Origin: an uncultured Bacilli bacterium
GTDB lineage: Bacteria; Bacillota_I; Bacilli_A; RF39; UBA660
Direction: 5' to 3'
Assembly (NCBI GenBank): GCA_910584305.1
Contig: CAJTZW010000005.1
Coordinates: 44,845-108,844, forward strand
DNA length: 64,000 nucleotides
In this document: piece by piece, positions 34,423 to 44,582 of the stretch
Position numbering within the stretch: the stretch's first letter is position 1
Layout of the letters: each line of letters opens with the position of its first letter
The notes under the pieces: generated by a model
The model's input: only the letters and a program-made list of their open reading frames with translations
The model's database searches: none
What the model was told of the DNA's origin: nothing
Made by a program: the position numbers and the translations under genes

Positions 34423-37209
34423 TTATTCTTTGTTCTTTGTATAAACTAAATTCAAATAATCAAAAACATTAATTGTTGCATCTAAACTATAAGAATTCTC
34501 CAGTTTAAATATACTTTTAATTTCATTCGATAAAATATTTCTAACGTACACAAGTGATGAAAAATTTGTACATAAAAAGTCATTAGATAAATCTATGTTG
34601 TCTCCTAATAAATCAATCATATCTATTATGTAATCCTTAACTCCTTCATATATTTCATCTAAACTCTCTAATAATTTGTTATCAAGAATCTCATTTTTAT
34701 ATACAGGGTTATCTTTGGAATCAAACCTTACCAATTGATTATAGGGCGCTGTTAAGAATGCCTCTAGAATCATAGAGAATAAAAATACATTCTTCTCTGT
34801 TGGCTCCTTTTTGCTATCAAAACAGCAATAACAATCTCCACCAAGTTTCTTCGGCTTTATATTATCTGTTAGTGTGAAGTAATATCCATCCATTTTCATT
34901 TTGTTTAATTTCATTAAATAATATTGAATTGTCCCAGAATATCCTAAATCTACAACAGCAATTTTTGATTTATTATCAAATATTTTACTACAATATTTCT
35001 TATAAGTTTCACTTTCTTCTTTAAATTGTTTTAAATACTTATCAAAGTTTTCTTCCAATATTTTATATACTTCTGTTTTATCCTGATCTAACTTTATAAA
35101 TCTATCTGGAATTTTACTATCCTCAATACCAAAGCGATTTTTAAATAGATTATTCATATTCCCTTCAAATCCATTTGAAAGGATTTCCTTTGCATCTGAT
35201 ATAGTATCGATACTAGCAACAGATGCTGAACGCCTTGATGTTAAAAAGTACGTATTCGGAATTTCTTTTGTTTTACTTTCTCTACAAAAATCTTTATATA
35301 ATTTCTGTAAATAATATCCTTCTCTTGCAAGAAATAAGAGATTATCATAATCTTTTTCTTGTGCATTTTTTTGTAAGAATATTAAAAATTTTAAAATAAT
35401 TGGCGCTAACATCGTATATCCAAAATCATGAAAATTATTAATGATTGAATCGCTTGTAATCCTTTTGAACGGAGAATTATAAAGTATTTTATTTACTATT
35501 AACCCTAATGACACTTTATCAGCAGTTGTTAAGCACATATTTCTAGAATTCATATAGTCACTATATGAGGATAACTTATACATTTTATTTGGCTGCATAA
35601 TATGGTAAAAGGGTTTTCCTAAATCACATAATTGCTGAACATCAGCTTGTTCATTGTCCCCTACATGAATACACGTTTTATCTTTTACATAATTATTGAA
35701 ATAGTAATCCCAAATACTACCATTATCTTTTCGTAATCCAATCTCACTAGAAACTAATAACGCAGACCAGCCACTGTATCCACACTTGTTTAACATTTTT
35801 TCAATGATATCTGAAGTTAGATACATATCACTTATTAAAATAATCGTTTTATTTGCGGCTTTCAATTTATTGTATACATCTAACATGTCTAATCTTGGAA
35901 TTATATATGAAAGCTCAAGTTCTTTTTCTTTTTCTTTAATATCATTCGCTATTGAATTATCAATTTTCAATATTCTCTCTAGATTCGAATATATTTCATT
36001 TATATCACAATCTCCAACAAAATTTTTTTCAACCCTAACGTTATACTCAGCATTTAGTCTATTGTTTTTGAAATCGCATATTTTATATTTTTCATATACA
36101 TATTTTTCCAATAAATCAAATAAGGCGGATGGAGTGATTATACATCTAGTAATTAGAGTATCAAAAATATCAAATGAAATTATATCATAATTCATTAACG
36201 TTTCTATGCTATTACTCCTACTTTTTGTTTCATATTGATATAAATTTTTTAACCCTTTATATCTGAAAGCTTTTCCATTGATATCATATACTAGATATGT
36301 ATATCCGGAAGCTTTAACTGCTTGTGGGATCATTCTTTCAATCGCATGGGCTAGCGTTCCGTCTGCTTTTCCTTCTTCTTTTCCAAAATCATCAATTGTA
36401 TAATTGAAGTTCAAAAAATTTTTTATTGACTTAACTTTCACCCAAAAAAATGACCCTACTGAATAATCTATGTATTCATCGCTTAACGAAATATTTAATC
36501 TTTGTGCAATTGCATCACAATTTGCTTTATTTTTCAACCATGTATGGGCCCAATATGGCATATCGAAATATGTTTCTGGATAAATCAATCCAATTTGGTC
36601 ATTTGTTTCGAATTGATAAAACATTTTCTTTATTATGTCACTGCATCCTAAAACTCCATCTAGCATGTGATTTCTCCAACCATCTTGCTCTTTCCCAGTA
36701 CGAATGCTTTTCTTCGTATGCATATGAAGTAAATAATCATACTCAAGAATTTCCTTTTTAAAAAGGATAAACATTGGGGAAAAATCCCTTCCTATATTTT
36801 TTGCTTTTTTGACAATAACTTTATTTACCTTTTTAATCTGCTCAAAATCTTTTTTTATCTTAGATATATCTTCTTTCTCTTGAACAGAAAGAAATAAATC
36901 AAATTTATAAGGAATATTATTTAAATATTCAATAAATTCTTTACTTAAATCTGTATAAAACAAATGAAGGTGCACAGCAATTCTCTTATCGATATTTTCT
37001 AACAATTGTATATCACTTATTTTCATAGCTGGAGAGGTTGTATTTGTTGCTTCCATTGTAATCTGGTTATTAAACTCTGATATTTTTCGAATGGTTTTAA
37101 ATCTATTACTTAATCTATTCTTCAATCGTTGTTTTGTTTCCATCTTTATGGGCAATAATCTATATGTTTTTTTCAATGCTCTTATACTATAGCTTTTTAA
37201 TTTGTTCAT
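34423..37209 (-). CDS. RgpF-like rhamnan synthesis protein fused to a HAD-like domain
   Basis: A 928-residue cytosolic protein. Residues about 70-330 match rhamnan synthesis protein F: KRIAVHLHLFYTDLSKEFIE, NIGRDFSPMFILFKKEIL, YLLHMHTKKSIRTGKEQDGW. Residues about 355-600 form a HAD-type domain with ISFDIFDTLITR (nucleophile-like Asp in DIFDTL) and ILISDMYLTSDIIEK. The last 300 residues include LFLAREGYYLQKLYKD and AVVDLGYSGTIQYYL, features common in this class of large polysaccharide proteins. The fusion appears in other Firmicutes cell-wall loci. Adjacent to the GT2-GT4 fusion gene, four bases away. Confidence 0.8.
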   Translation of the reverse strand: MNKLKSYSIRALKKTYRLLPIKMETKQRLKNRLSNRFKTIRKISEFNNQITMEATNTTSPAMKISDIQLLENIDKRIAVHLHLFYTDLSKEFIEYLNNIPYKFDLFLSVQEKEDISKIKKDFEQIKKVNKVIVKKAKNIGRDFSPMFILFKKEILEYDYLLHMHTKKSIRTGKEQDGWRNHMLDGVLGCSDIIKKMFYQFETNDQIGLIYPETYFDMPYWAHTWLKNKANCDAIAQRLNISLSDEYIDYSVGSFFWVKVKSIKNFLNFNYTIDDFGKEEGKADGTLAHAIERMIPQAVKASGYTYLVYDINGKAFRYKGLKNLYQYETKSRSNSIETLMNYDIISFDIFDTLITRCIITPSALFDLLEKYVYEKYKICDFKNNRLNAEYNVRVEKNFVGDCDINEIYSNLERILKIDNSIANDIKEKEKELELSYIIPRLDMLDVYNKLKAANKTIILISDMYLTSDIIEKMLNKCGYSGWSALLVSSEIGLRKDNGSIWDYYFNNYVKDKTCIHVGDNEQADVQQLCDLGKPFYHIMQPNKMYKLSSYSDYMNSRNMCLTTADKVSLGLIVNKILYNSPFKRITSDSIINNFHDFGYTMLAPIILKFLIFLQKNAQEKDYDNLLFLAREGYYLQKLYKDFCRESKTKEIPNTYFLTSRRSASVASIDTISDAKEILSNGFEGNMNNLFKNRFGIEDSKIPDRFIKLDQDKTEVYKILEENFDKYLKQFKEESETYKKYCSKIFDNKSKIAVVDLGYSGTIQYYLMKLNKMKMDGYYFTLTDNIKPKKLGGDCYCCFDSKKEPTEKNVFLFSMILEAFLTAPYNQLVRFDSKDNPVYKNEILDNKLLESLDEIYEGVKDYIIDMIDLLGDNIDLSNDFLCTNFSSLVYVRNILSNEIKSIFKLENSYSLDATINVFDYLNLVYTKNKE

Positions 37210-37212
37210 AAA

Positions 37213-39273
37213 TTATCTCCTAAAAATCTTATATCTAACTTTCACGATATTTCTTTTAATTTTTATTAACTTTCTAACAAAATTACCATGTGGACTAACA
37301 TATAGCGCTGGTATATCGTTTGAAGTCATACCTTTTAATTCTTCACTTGCAGTTACCATTTTTTTCTTATAAGAAAGCGAAATAGAAGCCCCACTATCAT
37401 AGTTTTCCTCAAACATATCCATAACTGCATCTACAAATTGTTCAAACCCTGCCGATAAGTCTTTGTCTTTCATAAAATTAAGACCTGCATTTGACATTTT
37501 CTTTTGTAACTCTTCATCCTTTAATATACTTAAAATTGCAGTCGCCATGGCTTCAGGTGTGCTTTCTGCTAATAAAACGGCATCATTTGGCATATCATAT
37601 AAATTATTCTCTCTATATAATTCTACTACTGGTAATCCAGCCGCCATCATTTCAAATGGAATTCTAGATGGGTTTGAAGAGCTAAGACACAAGCCTACCT
37701 TGCATCTATTATAAATTTCATTACATTTTTCAATTGGAATAATATGTAAATTTTCAGCTTCAAAGTCAACTTTCTTATCTACACTAGATCCATACAAATA
37801 AATTTTAACTTCTGGCATTATTGTTTTAACAATTTTTAACGCCTGTATTCCTAAGTCAGTACATCTACGCCATTTTTCTGGTTGGTACACAAAACAAATT
37901 GCATTTTCTTTTTCTATATTGTCTAACTTCTTATATGTTTTTAAATCTGCACAGAAATCGAAATACTTTGCTGACTGATTAAATTCCTTTGACATCTTCT
38001 GGCATAACCATTTTCCAATTGTAATGAAATAAAATCCATATTTATAAGAATTCTCAGCAACGATATAACTATTACCCATAGGTTCAAACCAAGGTTCATA
38101 ATCTTGGATAAAATATCCCTTTTTAGGGGCATCCAAACACCTAACTGCGTCTGCGGTAGTCCATGCGGTCGCAAATATTAAGTCATATTCTTTTCTCATT
38201 CTAATTCCAACATAAACATCTGCCAAACACTTACCATAAAATTTTTCAATCATATTTTTCATGCCTTTATCTGTTGATATATAATCTTCTCCAACATAAA
38301 TATCAACAATATGCCCATAATTTATAAGCCTATTTACATTTTGTACAACAGTTCTATGTCCTCCTGATCCTTTGACTGGATATGGAAAAATTACAGCAAT
38401 ATTCTTTCTTTTAAAATTTTTCAAAGTTTGCTTTCTTTGCTCACTAATCTCATCAAATAGAAAGTTTTTCCTTATATTTTGTTTATAGATAATTTCCCTA
38501 GTTGGTTGATACCAACTGTTTATCATTCCCTGAATCTTGGTAATTTCATCAAATTCAATATCTCTTTTAACAACTGTAGAGGCTGACATTTCATGCTTTC
38601 TTTGACAATTTAATGATTCATGAAAATATGCGACTTTTCCATTTTTTAAAACATTAGCATATATATACCAATCTCCTGCAACTTTATACTCTTTTGCAAC
38701 TGTAAATATATCCTTGTAATCTCCCTTTTTCCATAACACTGATGAAACATTTAAAATAACATTTAAAACACTTAATTGTGTCCTTATAAAAGTTTCACCA
38801 TCCATAACAAAATCGCTATCATATAATCCTGTACGGAAAATATCTGAAAAATCTTTACTATTATCAGCAATTACTCGACCCTTTTCGTTAATTCTTTCAG
38901 TTTCACAATATGACAATATAGTTTTTTCATCATTAAAACCTTTTATTACAGTCTCTAAAAAATTAGGTTTAGCTAGGTCATCCGCTTCCGCAATCCAAAA
39001 GTAGTCTCCTTTGGCTTTTTCTACACCTGTAAGCCATTGTGAAAAAACACCTTTATTTTCTTTATTCTTTATCACTTTAAATTTCATTTCTGGATGATTT
39101 TGTACAAATCTTTCAATTATTTCTACACTATTATCTTTAGAATTATCATCCAATATAATTATCTCATAGATTGGATACGTTTGATTCAAAACAGATGATA
39201 ACCTTTTTTCTAAATAATCTGCATAATTATAGTTTGGAATAATAACGCTTATTTTCTTTTGCTTTTCTTTCAT
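37213..39273 (-). CDS. Two-domain glycosyltransferase (GT2 + GT4)
   Basis: A 686-residue fusion. Residues 8-230 are a GT2 domain (ISVIIPNYNYADYLEKRLSS; ILDDNSKDNS; FWIAEADDLAKPNFL with the DD metal motif). Residues about 290-640 are a GT-B-like domain with PYPVKGSGGHRTVVQNV and a donor loop NPSRIPFEMMAAGLPVVELY carrying the GT4 glutamate. It probably adds two consecutive sugars. ATG at 39273 follows GGGAGG. It starts a unit with the RgpF-HAD gene; 445 bases of AT-rich DNA lie upstream. Confidence 0.82.
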   Translation of the reverse strand: MKEKQKKISVIIPNYNYADYLEKRLSSVLNQTYPIYEIIILDDNSKDNSVEIIERFVQNHPEMKFKVIKNKENKGVFSQWLTGVEKAKGDYFWIAEADDLAKPNFLETVIKGFNDEKTILSYCETERINEKGRVIADNSKDFSDIFRTGLYDSDFVMDGETFIRTQLSVLNVILNVSSVLWKKGDYKDIFTVAKEYKVAGDWYIYANVLKNGKVAYFHESLNCQRKHEMSASTVVKRDIEFDEITKIQGMINSWYQPTREIIYKQNIRKNFLFDEISEQRKQTLKNFKRKNIAVIFPYPVKGSGGHRTVVQNVNRLINYGHIVDIYVGEDYISTDKGMKNMIEKFYGKCLADVYVGIRMRKEYDLIFATAWTTADAVRCLDAPKKGYFIQDYEPWFEPMGNSYIVAENSYKYGFYFITIGKWLCQKMSKEFNQSAKYFDFCADLKTYKKLDNIEKENAICFVYQPEKWRRCTDLGIQALKIVKTIMPEVKIYLYGSSVDKKVDFEAENLHIIPIEKCNEIYNRCKVGLCLSSSNPSRIPFEMMAAGLPVVELYRENNLYDMPNDAVLLAESTPEAMATAILSILKDEELQKKMSNAGLNFMKDKDLSAGFEQFVDAVMDMFEENYDSGASISLSYKKKMVTASEELKGMTSNDIPALYVSPHGNFVRKLIKIKRNIVKVRYKIFRR

Positions 39274-39718
39274 ATGTTTCCTCCCTTATTTCCAAAGAAT
39301 TTATGTCCAATTTGTGTACGGCAATGAATACTCTCCTCATGATTATATAAACAATAAGGATACAATAGATTCTATAATGACTGTTAAAAAAGTATTAAAT
39401 CATTAAAAATAATTATTATATTATTACTTTTAATTCATATCTTTCTAACTATTTTCATTTACCAATTACATTTTACTATATTTTTTATTGTTTTTCAATC
39501 ATCGTCCAAAAGAACATCATAAAGAGTGATGAAAATTATTTAAAAATAAATCTCTACCTATGGTAGAGATTAATCCTATAAATGATTTCTCATATTTAGG
39601 AAGCTTTATTGTAACAAATATTGGTATTATCTAAATTCCTGCATAACACTTTCTATATATGTATTATATTAAATATATTGTACATATTTTTATATTCTAT
39701 TCATACATGAATTCAACT
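39274..39718. other. Gene-free AT-rich gap with one strong hairpin
   Basis: This stretch contains no credible gene on either strand. The notable element is the hairpin at 39549-39571 (listed separately). The right part (39572-39718) is AT-rich without structure. The left part should hold the promoter of the 686-residue gene, but no clear -35/-10 pair was found. Confidence 0.5.
39549..39571 (-). terminator. Terminator downstream of the acyltransferase gene
   Basis: A perfect ten-bp stem AATCTCTACC/GGTAGAGATT with a three-base loop, followed on the minus strand by TTATTTTT. Confidence 0.65.
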
Positions 39719-40795
39719 TTATACAGAACCTTTATTATATCTATTCCCATACCATGTTTTTACTATTATTTTAATTTTTTCTATACAATAGAGGAATAGT
39801 AATGGTCCTATGATACCAACTATGGTATATATAGGCCAAAACTGTGAATATGATACAGTAAATCTTGGTAATACATCATAGTTTTTAGTAAATAAATGAA
39901 TTACAATAAAATCTAACAATTTATAGCAAACTATATGTAGCCCCATAATTGGTAGTGTCCTTATTCCAATGTATACTAAAATATTGGTAATTTTTTTGAA
40001 ATGCTGGTTCACTACGAACCCTATCACATACGTAACGTAAAGCATTCCAATCGACAATGGATAAAATAGATAAGAATGCCATAAATTATTTTGTGATAAG
40101 TCCACTCTACCAGGGATAAATTTAATTGTGAGTAAAGTAATTACAACAATAAGCAATGCAAGTAGTTTATTAATTTTTATCGCTTCTAACCCATGCTTTC
40201 TAACCAATTGCCCAATATATATAAAAGGCAATACTACTAAACTAGTCTGGTAATGGAGGCCTAACGAAAGATTATTACGATTTAAATAAATTCCTAGTAA
40301 TGTACACAATACAATGATTATAGCTCTTTCTATTTCTTTATTCTTATCAACACTTCTAGTAATATAATAAATAAAATTAAAGATAATAAGGCTCGCTAGT
40401 AATACTGGAATAAACCACAATGCCGCTGCGAAAGCTTCTGTGGATGTAAATAAAAAAGAATCTAAAAATTTTATAGTAATATCATTCAGATTGTATACTG
40501 TAGTAGATTGCAATAAATCCATGTAATAAAATACATTATGCAGAATTACTAAAATTCCGTTATAGATAACATAAGCCTTTAAATAATTTTTCATTCTTAA
40601 TCCAATGTATTCCCAAGGAGCATCACAACATACTTCTTTATATAAGTATCCAGATATCAAAAAGAAGAGAGGCAAATGAAAAATATACACAAATCTACTT
40701 AAGAATACATTATCGGTACAATGGCCTAAAACAACCAACACAATTCCAATGGCTCTTAATATATCTATTACTTGATTTCTATTTTTCACTTCCAT
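39719..40795 (-). CDS. Acyltransferase-3 family membrane protein
   Basis: A 358-residue ten-helix O-acyltransferase of the OafA/OatA superfamily. N-terminal motif NRNQVIDILRAIGIVLVVLG then HCTD places the catalytic His of the RAxxxxxVxxxH signature near residue 22. The middle loop HLPLFFLISGYLY is typical. It lacks an attached SGNH domain, but a separate SGNH protein is encoded immediately upstream, with start and stop overlapping. Together they likely acetylate the wall polysaccharide. Confidence 0.85.
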   Translation of the reverse strand: MEVKNRNQVIDILRAIGIVLVVLGHCTDNVFLSRFVYIFHLPLFFLISGYLYKEVCCDAPWEYIGLRMKNYLKAYVIYNGILVILHNVFYYMDLLQSTTVYNLNDITIKFLDSFLFTSTEAFAAALWFIPVLLASLIIFNFIYYITRSVDKNKEIERAIIIVLCTLLGIYLNRNNLSLGLHYQTSLVVLPFIYIGQLVRKHGLEAIKINKLLALLIVVITLLTIKFIPGRVDLSQNNLWHSYLFYPLSIGMLYVTYVIGFVVNQHFKKITNILVYIGIRTLPIMGLHIVCYKLLDFIVIHLFTKNYDVLPRFTVSYSQFWPIYTIVGIIGPLLFLYCIEKIKIIVKTWYGNRYNKGSV

Positions 40796-41565
40796 TACCT
40801 CATATACTTCCTTAATTCATTAGAAATCAATTCATATCCCTTATCATTTAAATGTAAGCCATCTTTTACATATTGCTCGCTAATTTCTTCTCCATCACTC
40901 TCTTTTAAAATAGGATACATATCTATATATATCATATCATGTTCATGGCAATATTCCTCTAATAATTTATTAATTTCCTTTCGCTTATCATTTCTATCAT
41001 TTTCCGCCCAAGTTCCACGGCAAGGGTAAAGTGATTCAACATATATTGTTGTATCTGGCAATTCTTCTCTAATATTTTCTATTATCTCTATAATATCTTC
41101 ATATATATCATCTGTCCCTCGATCAAAATTTATATCATTAGTACTAATCTGTAGAAAAATATCCGTTGGGTGATATCTATATACCCTTTCATACATCTGT
41201 TCTAAAATATCTGTCGTCTTATCCCCACCATGTCCACTGTTAATTACACGATAGTCTGGGAAATATTTAAATATATCATATTGTTCTGTTAATGAATCAC
41301 CTAAAAATAAATAAACTGGTTCATACTTGTTTAAGTTCTCTTGGTATGTTGATATTTGTTCATTATAGTTTGAAATTTTTTCCCTATAATTTATATTTGT
41401 ACGTAAAAGAACAAATATAGCAATGATTAAGACAACCACTATAACAATAGCGCAAACCATAAATACTTTTTTGAATTTTTCTAACTCTTTTATTTGTTTC
41501 TGTAATGATTCTATTTTTTTCTTTAATTTTTGAACTGAATCTTCTTTTGACACTTTCTTTTTCAT
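40795..41565 (-). CDS. Membrane-anchored SGNH/GDSL hydrolase-fold protein
   Basis: 256 residues: a coiled coil (1-32), one membrane helix (VFMVCAIVIVVVLIIAIFVL, about 34-53), a second coiled stretch, and an outside SGNH domain. Catalytic motifs are YLFLGDSLTEQYD (block I Ser), a Gly in NSGHGGDKTTDI, Asn in ISTNDINFD and the Asp-His pair in KDGLHLNDKGY. Such domains next to an acyltransferase-3 usually complete the transfer of acetyl groups to surface glycans. Co-transcribed with the acyltransferase. Confidence 0.87.
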   Translation of the reverse strand: MKKKVSKEDSVQKLKKKIESLQKQIKELEKFKKVFMVCAIVIVVVLIIAIFVLLRTNINYREKISNYNEQISTYQENLNKYEPVYLFLGDSLTEQYDIFKYFPDYRVINSGHGGDKTTDILEQMYERVYRYHPTDIFLQISTNDINFDRGTDDIYEDIIEIIENIREELPDTTIYVESLYPCRGTWAENDRNDKRKEINKLLEEYCHEHDMIYIDMYPILKESDGEEISEQYVKDGLHLNDKGYELISNELRKYMR

Positions 41566-41639
41566 AATACTACGTCACCTAGTAACCATTGTATCATATT
41601 TTTTACTACTTATATCAAAAAAATTGTTATAGGATAGAA

Positions 41640-42010
41640 ATTTGACATCATTTTAAAATATTACCAATTATTTAAAAACATATAGCAATCACTTATAAAA
41701 TTCTTGAAAGACATTATCCAAATCAAATATGGTATATCTTTTCTCATAGAGCCAATTTCTTTTAAATATGTGCTTTCTTGATACAGTGATGGGATATCTT
41801 TGATACATTGGTATGATGTTTTTGATTTTTCTGTATTTTGATATTCTATTTGTTTATCATATAAGTAGTGATTATAAACAAATCAATTACATCCAAATAT
41901 TTATGGATAATCTCCTGTTGTCCTTTATTTGGATACAATCCTTTATGAATTCATATTCCACCACCTGGCTATGTTTATTATGTCAAGAATGAATGTTTAT
42001 GCCAATAGTT
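41640..42010 (-). pseudogene. Remnant of an unrecognised gene
   Basis: Two minus-strand frames join to give a plausible protein segment: LYPNKGQQEIIHKYLDVIDL then FIITTYMINK, and after a one-frame change YDKQIEYQNTEK then YQESTYLKEIGSMRKDIPYL. No start codon with ribosome site exists and stops interrupt both frames. The rest of this 500-base gap holds no other gene. I cannot name the family. Confidence 0.35.
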
Positions 42011-42043
42011 TTTCAAAAATTTACCAAGAGAATCTCTAGTATA

Positions 42044-42067
42044 TAAAAAAATGAAGTAAACAACTCC
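42044..42067 (-). terminator. Terminator of the 42073-42927 gene
   Basis: GGAGT-TGTTT-ACTTC with a seven-T tract two bases later on the minus strand. Confidence 0.55.
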
Positions 42068-42072
42068 ATCTT

Positions 42073-42927
42073 CTAAATTTTTTTATTATCTTTCATAATA
42101 TCATATAATAAATTCAGGGATTTTAAAATTTCTTGATTTCTAAAAATTTCTCTTTTACACCTATCATTATTATATGAGAAATTAAGACTAGAACCCTCCT
42201 TATGAAAACATTCTATATTGGGATCATAATATGAAACTAAATTATCTTTCATAACTCTATAATACAAGAATTCTTCTTCATGATACAAAAATGTTTCATT
42301 ATAAAATACGTTTGAATATTTTTGATAATATTTTTTTGAAAATATTATAGCACATCCATGAAGCGGTACATTCTTCATGGGCTGACTCCCATTCTTCAGG
42401 TGAATATCTTTCTTAAACAAATATTTTATTGTATGGTAAATATTAAATAAATTTCTCTTAATAGGGTTTGTTAACATTTTTATATTTCGTATGGTTTTCT
42501 TTCTTGCCATATCAACTTGTTCTATTGTAGTATAGGCATTAAATGGATTAACGGAGTCCCCATCATTCGTATTAATTTTTGGGCCTAACATATCAAACTT
42601 ATTCTTTTGATAACACTTGGTTATCTTTTCCTCAAATTCAGAATCAGTCACAATAATATCATTATTAATTACTACTAAAAAATCTGGTTTGTACTTTTCT
42701 ATTGCATATTGACAACCAATATTGTTTGCTTTAGCAAAACCCTTATTTTCTTCTAATTCAATAATATCATTTGTGTAAATCATCAATTGCTTCTTTTCTT
42801 TTGTTTGTAAAGTGGCATTATCGACCACTACTATTTTTGCATCATACTTTTCTTGAATCGATTGTAAACATTCTAAAGTATCATCAATATTTTTATAGTG
42901 TAAAACGACATAAACAAACTTTGCCAT
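42073..42927 (-). CDS. GT2-family glycosyltransferase
   Basis: 284 residues from the ATG at 42927 (GAGGAAG site); an upstream in-frame TTG would run into the permease gene. The start FVYVVLHYKNIDDTLECLQS and IVVVDNATL are the GT2 nucleotide-binding strands, and DFLVVINNDIIV the DxD-equivalent. HGCAIIFSKKYYQ and the YHEEEFLYYRV acceptor loop resemble rhamnosyltransferases of the WbbL type. It lies one base after the ABC permease, so the enzyme and exporter are made together. Confidence 0.83.
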   Translation of the reverse strand: MAKFVYVVLHYKNIDDTLECLQSIQEKYDAKIVVVDNATLQTKEKKQLMIYTNDIIELEENKGFAKANNIGCQYAIEKYKPDFLVVINNDIIVTDSEFEEKITKCYQKNKFDMLGPKINTNDGDSVNPFNAYTTIEQVDMARKKTIRNIKMLTNPIKRNLFNIYHTIKYLFKKDIHLKNGSQPMKNVPLHGCAIIFSKKYYQKYSNVFYNETFLYHEEEFLYYRVMKDNLVSYYDPNIECFHKEGSSLNFSYNNDRCKREIFRNQEILKSLNLLYDIMKDNKKI

Positions 42928-42928
42928 A

Positions 42929-43699
42929 CTATACTTCCTCTGCAAAACCTTTCTCTAATTTTTTGAAAACTTTATATCCAATAAATAAAAGGAGAAGGCT
43001 TCCCAGTAATACAACTAGTAAAGATTTAACATGTGGCATAGATTGGTAGAATAAAATATCTCGATAACAAGTAATAATAATAGCCATTGGATTTGCGTGA
43101 ATAAGCCATTCTACACTTGTCCCAATAAACATGTCTGATTTATATAAAATTGGTGTTGCGTAAAATAGCATGTTGATAATAAAGTTAATAATATATTCGG
43201 CATCTCTAATATATACATTAATTCCACTAGTTATCAAAATAATTCCTAATGAAAGTATTGTTTGTACCATAATAATGAGTGGGAGCCATAGAATTTGTAC
43301 ACTGATACCTATACCACTACACAGTAAAAAGATAAACATAATAATACATGAAATAAGGAAATTTACGAGTCCACTGCATGCTACAGAGATAGGCAAAATC
43401 TCACGTGGAAAATATACTTTTTTTATAATTCCAGCGTTGGCAAGAACACAAAAAGTACCTTGACTAATTACTGTTGTAAAAAAGGTCCAAGGTAAAATTC
43501 CAATGACAATAAATGTTACATAGTGATCCCCTGTATCTTTTAAGATATAAGGAAATACAATCGCGTATACTAAAGTCATTAATAAGGGGTTAACAAAAGA
43601 CCATAACACTCCCAAAAAGGATCCCTTATATTTACCTCGAATTTCTTTTTTTACATTACTCTTTAGTAACTGCCTATAATTATATAAATTCTTAAACAT
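42929..43699 (-). CDS. Polysaccharide ABC exporter permease (TagG/Wzm type)
   Basis: 256-residue ABC-2 permease with six helices. RGKYKGSFLGVLWSFVNPLL (about 23-42) is the family signature, then GILPWTFFTTVISQGTF and VYFPREILPIS. It pairs with the ATPase encoded eight bases upstream to move a lipid-linked wall polymer across the membrane. Confidence 0.9.
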   Translation of the reverse strand: MFKNLYNYRQLLKSNVKKEIRGKYKGSFLGVLWSFVNPLLMTLVYAIVFPYILKDTGDHYVTFIVIGILPWTFFTTVISQGTFCVLANAGIIKKVYFPREILPISVACSGLVNFLISCIIMFIFLLCSGIGISVQILWLPLIIMVQTILSLGIILITSGINVYIRDAEYIINFIINMLFYATPILYKSDMFIGTSVEWLIHANPMAIIITCYRDILFYQSMPHVKSLLVVLLGSLLLLFIGYKVFKKLEKGFAEEV

Positions 43700-43706
43700 A
43701 ATTCAC

Positions 43707-44447
43707 CTACCCACAAATTTTTAAATATTCATCAATTACCTGATCAATTGATCCATCCATTCGTACCTTACCATTATAAATCCAAATACCTCGAGCACAC
43801 AATTGTTTTACTGCATCTAAACTATGGCTTACAATTACAATTGTCTTGTCGCTATTTTTCAGTTGCTCTAGTTTTTCAAAACATTTATCTTGGAAATGCT
43901 GATCACCAACTGCTAAAATTTCATCGATGAGTAGTATTTCTGCATCTACATTTATAGCTACAGAAAATGCCAGTCTCATATACATCCCAGATGAATACGT
44001 TCTAACAGGGCTATCAATAAATTCTCCTAATTCCGAAAATTCTATAATATCTTGTACACGTGCATCAATTTCTGCAGCAGTAAGTCCAAAGATAGAAGCA
44101 TTGAAGTATATATTCTCTCTTCCAGTAAAATCCGGATGAAATCCTGCCCCCAATTCGAGTAAGGAGGTAAGCTTACCATTTGTTATAATTTTTCCTTCTG
44201 TTGGGTATATAATTTTTGTCATAAGTTTTAAGAGCGTACTCTTCCCACTTCCATTGGTTCCAATTAGGGCTACTGTTTCTCCTTTTCCTATCTCTAAATT
44301 GATATCCTCTAATACAATTCTACTTTCTGACTTTTTCTTATTCCAAAATACTAATTTCTCTTTTAAGGTTGTAGCCTTATCATAGTATAATTTAAATGAT
44401 TTTGTCATATGTTCCACCTTTATGGCTACATCATCTTTTTGTTTCAT
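43707..44447 (-). CDS. Polysaccharide ABC exporter ATPase (TagH/Wzt type)
   Basis: 246-residue ATPase. Walker A GTNGSGKSTLLK, Q-loop and signature YSSGMYMRLAFSVAINVD, Walker B EILLIDEILAVGD, H-loop IVSHSLDAVK. The N-terminal phrase VEHMTKSFKLYYDKATTLKE and ELGAGFHPDFTGRENIY are the marks of the Wzt/TagH subfamily. It lacks the C-terminal carbohydrate-binding domain of longer Wzt proteins, so substrate recognition resides elsewhere, as in teichoic acid exporters. Confidence 0.92.
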   Translation of the reverse strand: MKQKDDVAIKVEHMTKSFKLYYDKATTLKEKLVFWNKKKSESRIVLEDINLEIGKGETVALIGTNGSGKSTLLKLMTKIIYPTEGKIITNGKLTSLLELGAGFHPDFTGRENIYFNASIFGLTAAEIDARVQDIIEFSELGEFIDSPVRTYSSGMYMRLAFSVAINVDAEILLIDEILAVGDQHFQDKCFEKLEQLKNSDKTIVIVSHSLDAVKQLCARGIWIYNGKVRMDGSIDQVIDEYLKICG

Positions 44448-44528
44448 ACATTTCCTCCATCATATAACTCTGTATGTTATTGTATCATATAATTGAATAA
44501 ATTACCATAAACTAGCAAATAAAACAAA

Positions 44529-44555
44529 AAGATACAATTTTTAATGTACCTTTTT
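44529..44555 (-). terminator. Terminator between GT2 44583-45446 and the ABC exporter genes
   Basis: Stem around GGTACA...TGTATC with one mismatch and a T-tract (CTTTTTG) on the minus strand. It would separate the upstream GT pair from the exporter unit. Confidence 0.5.
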
Positions 44556-44582
44556 TAAAATACGTGCGTTTTGTAAACTGAT

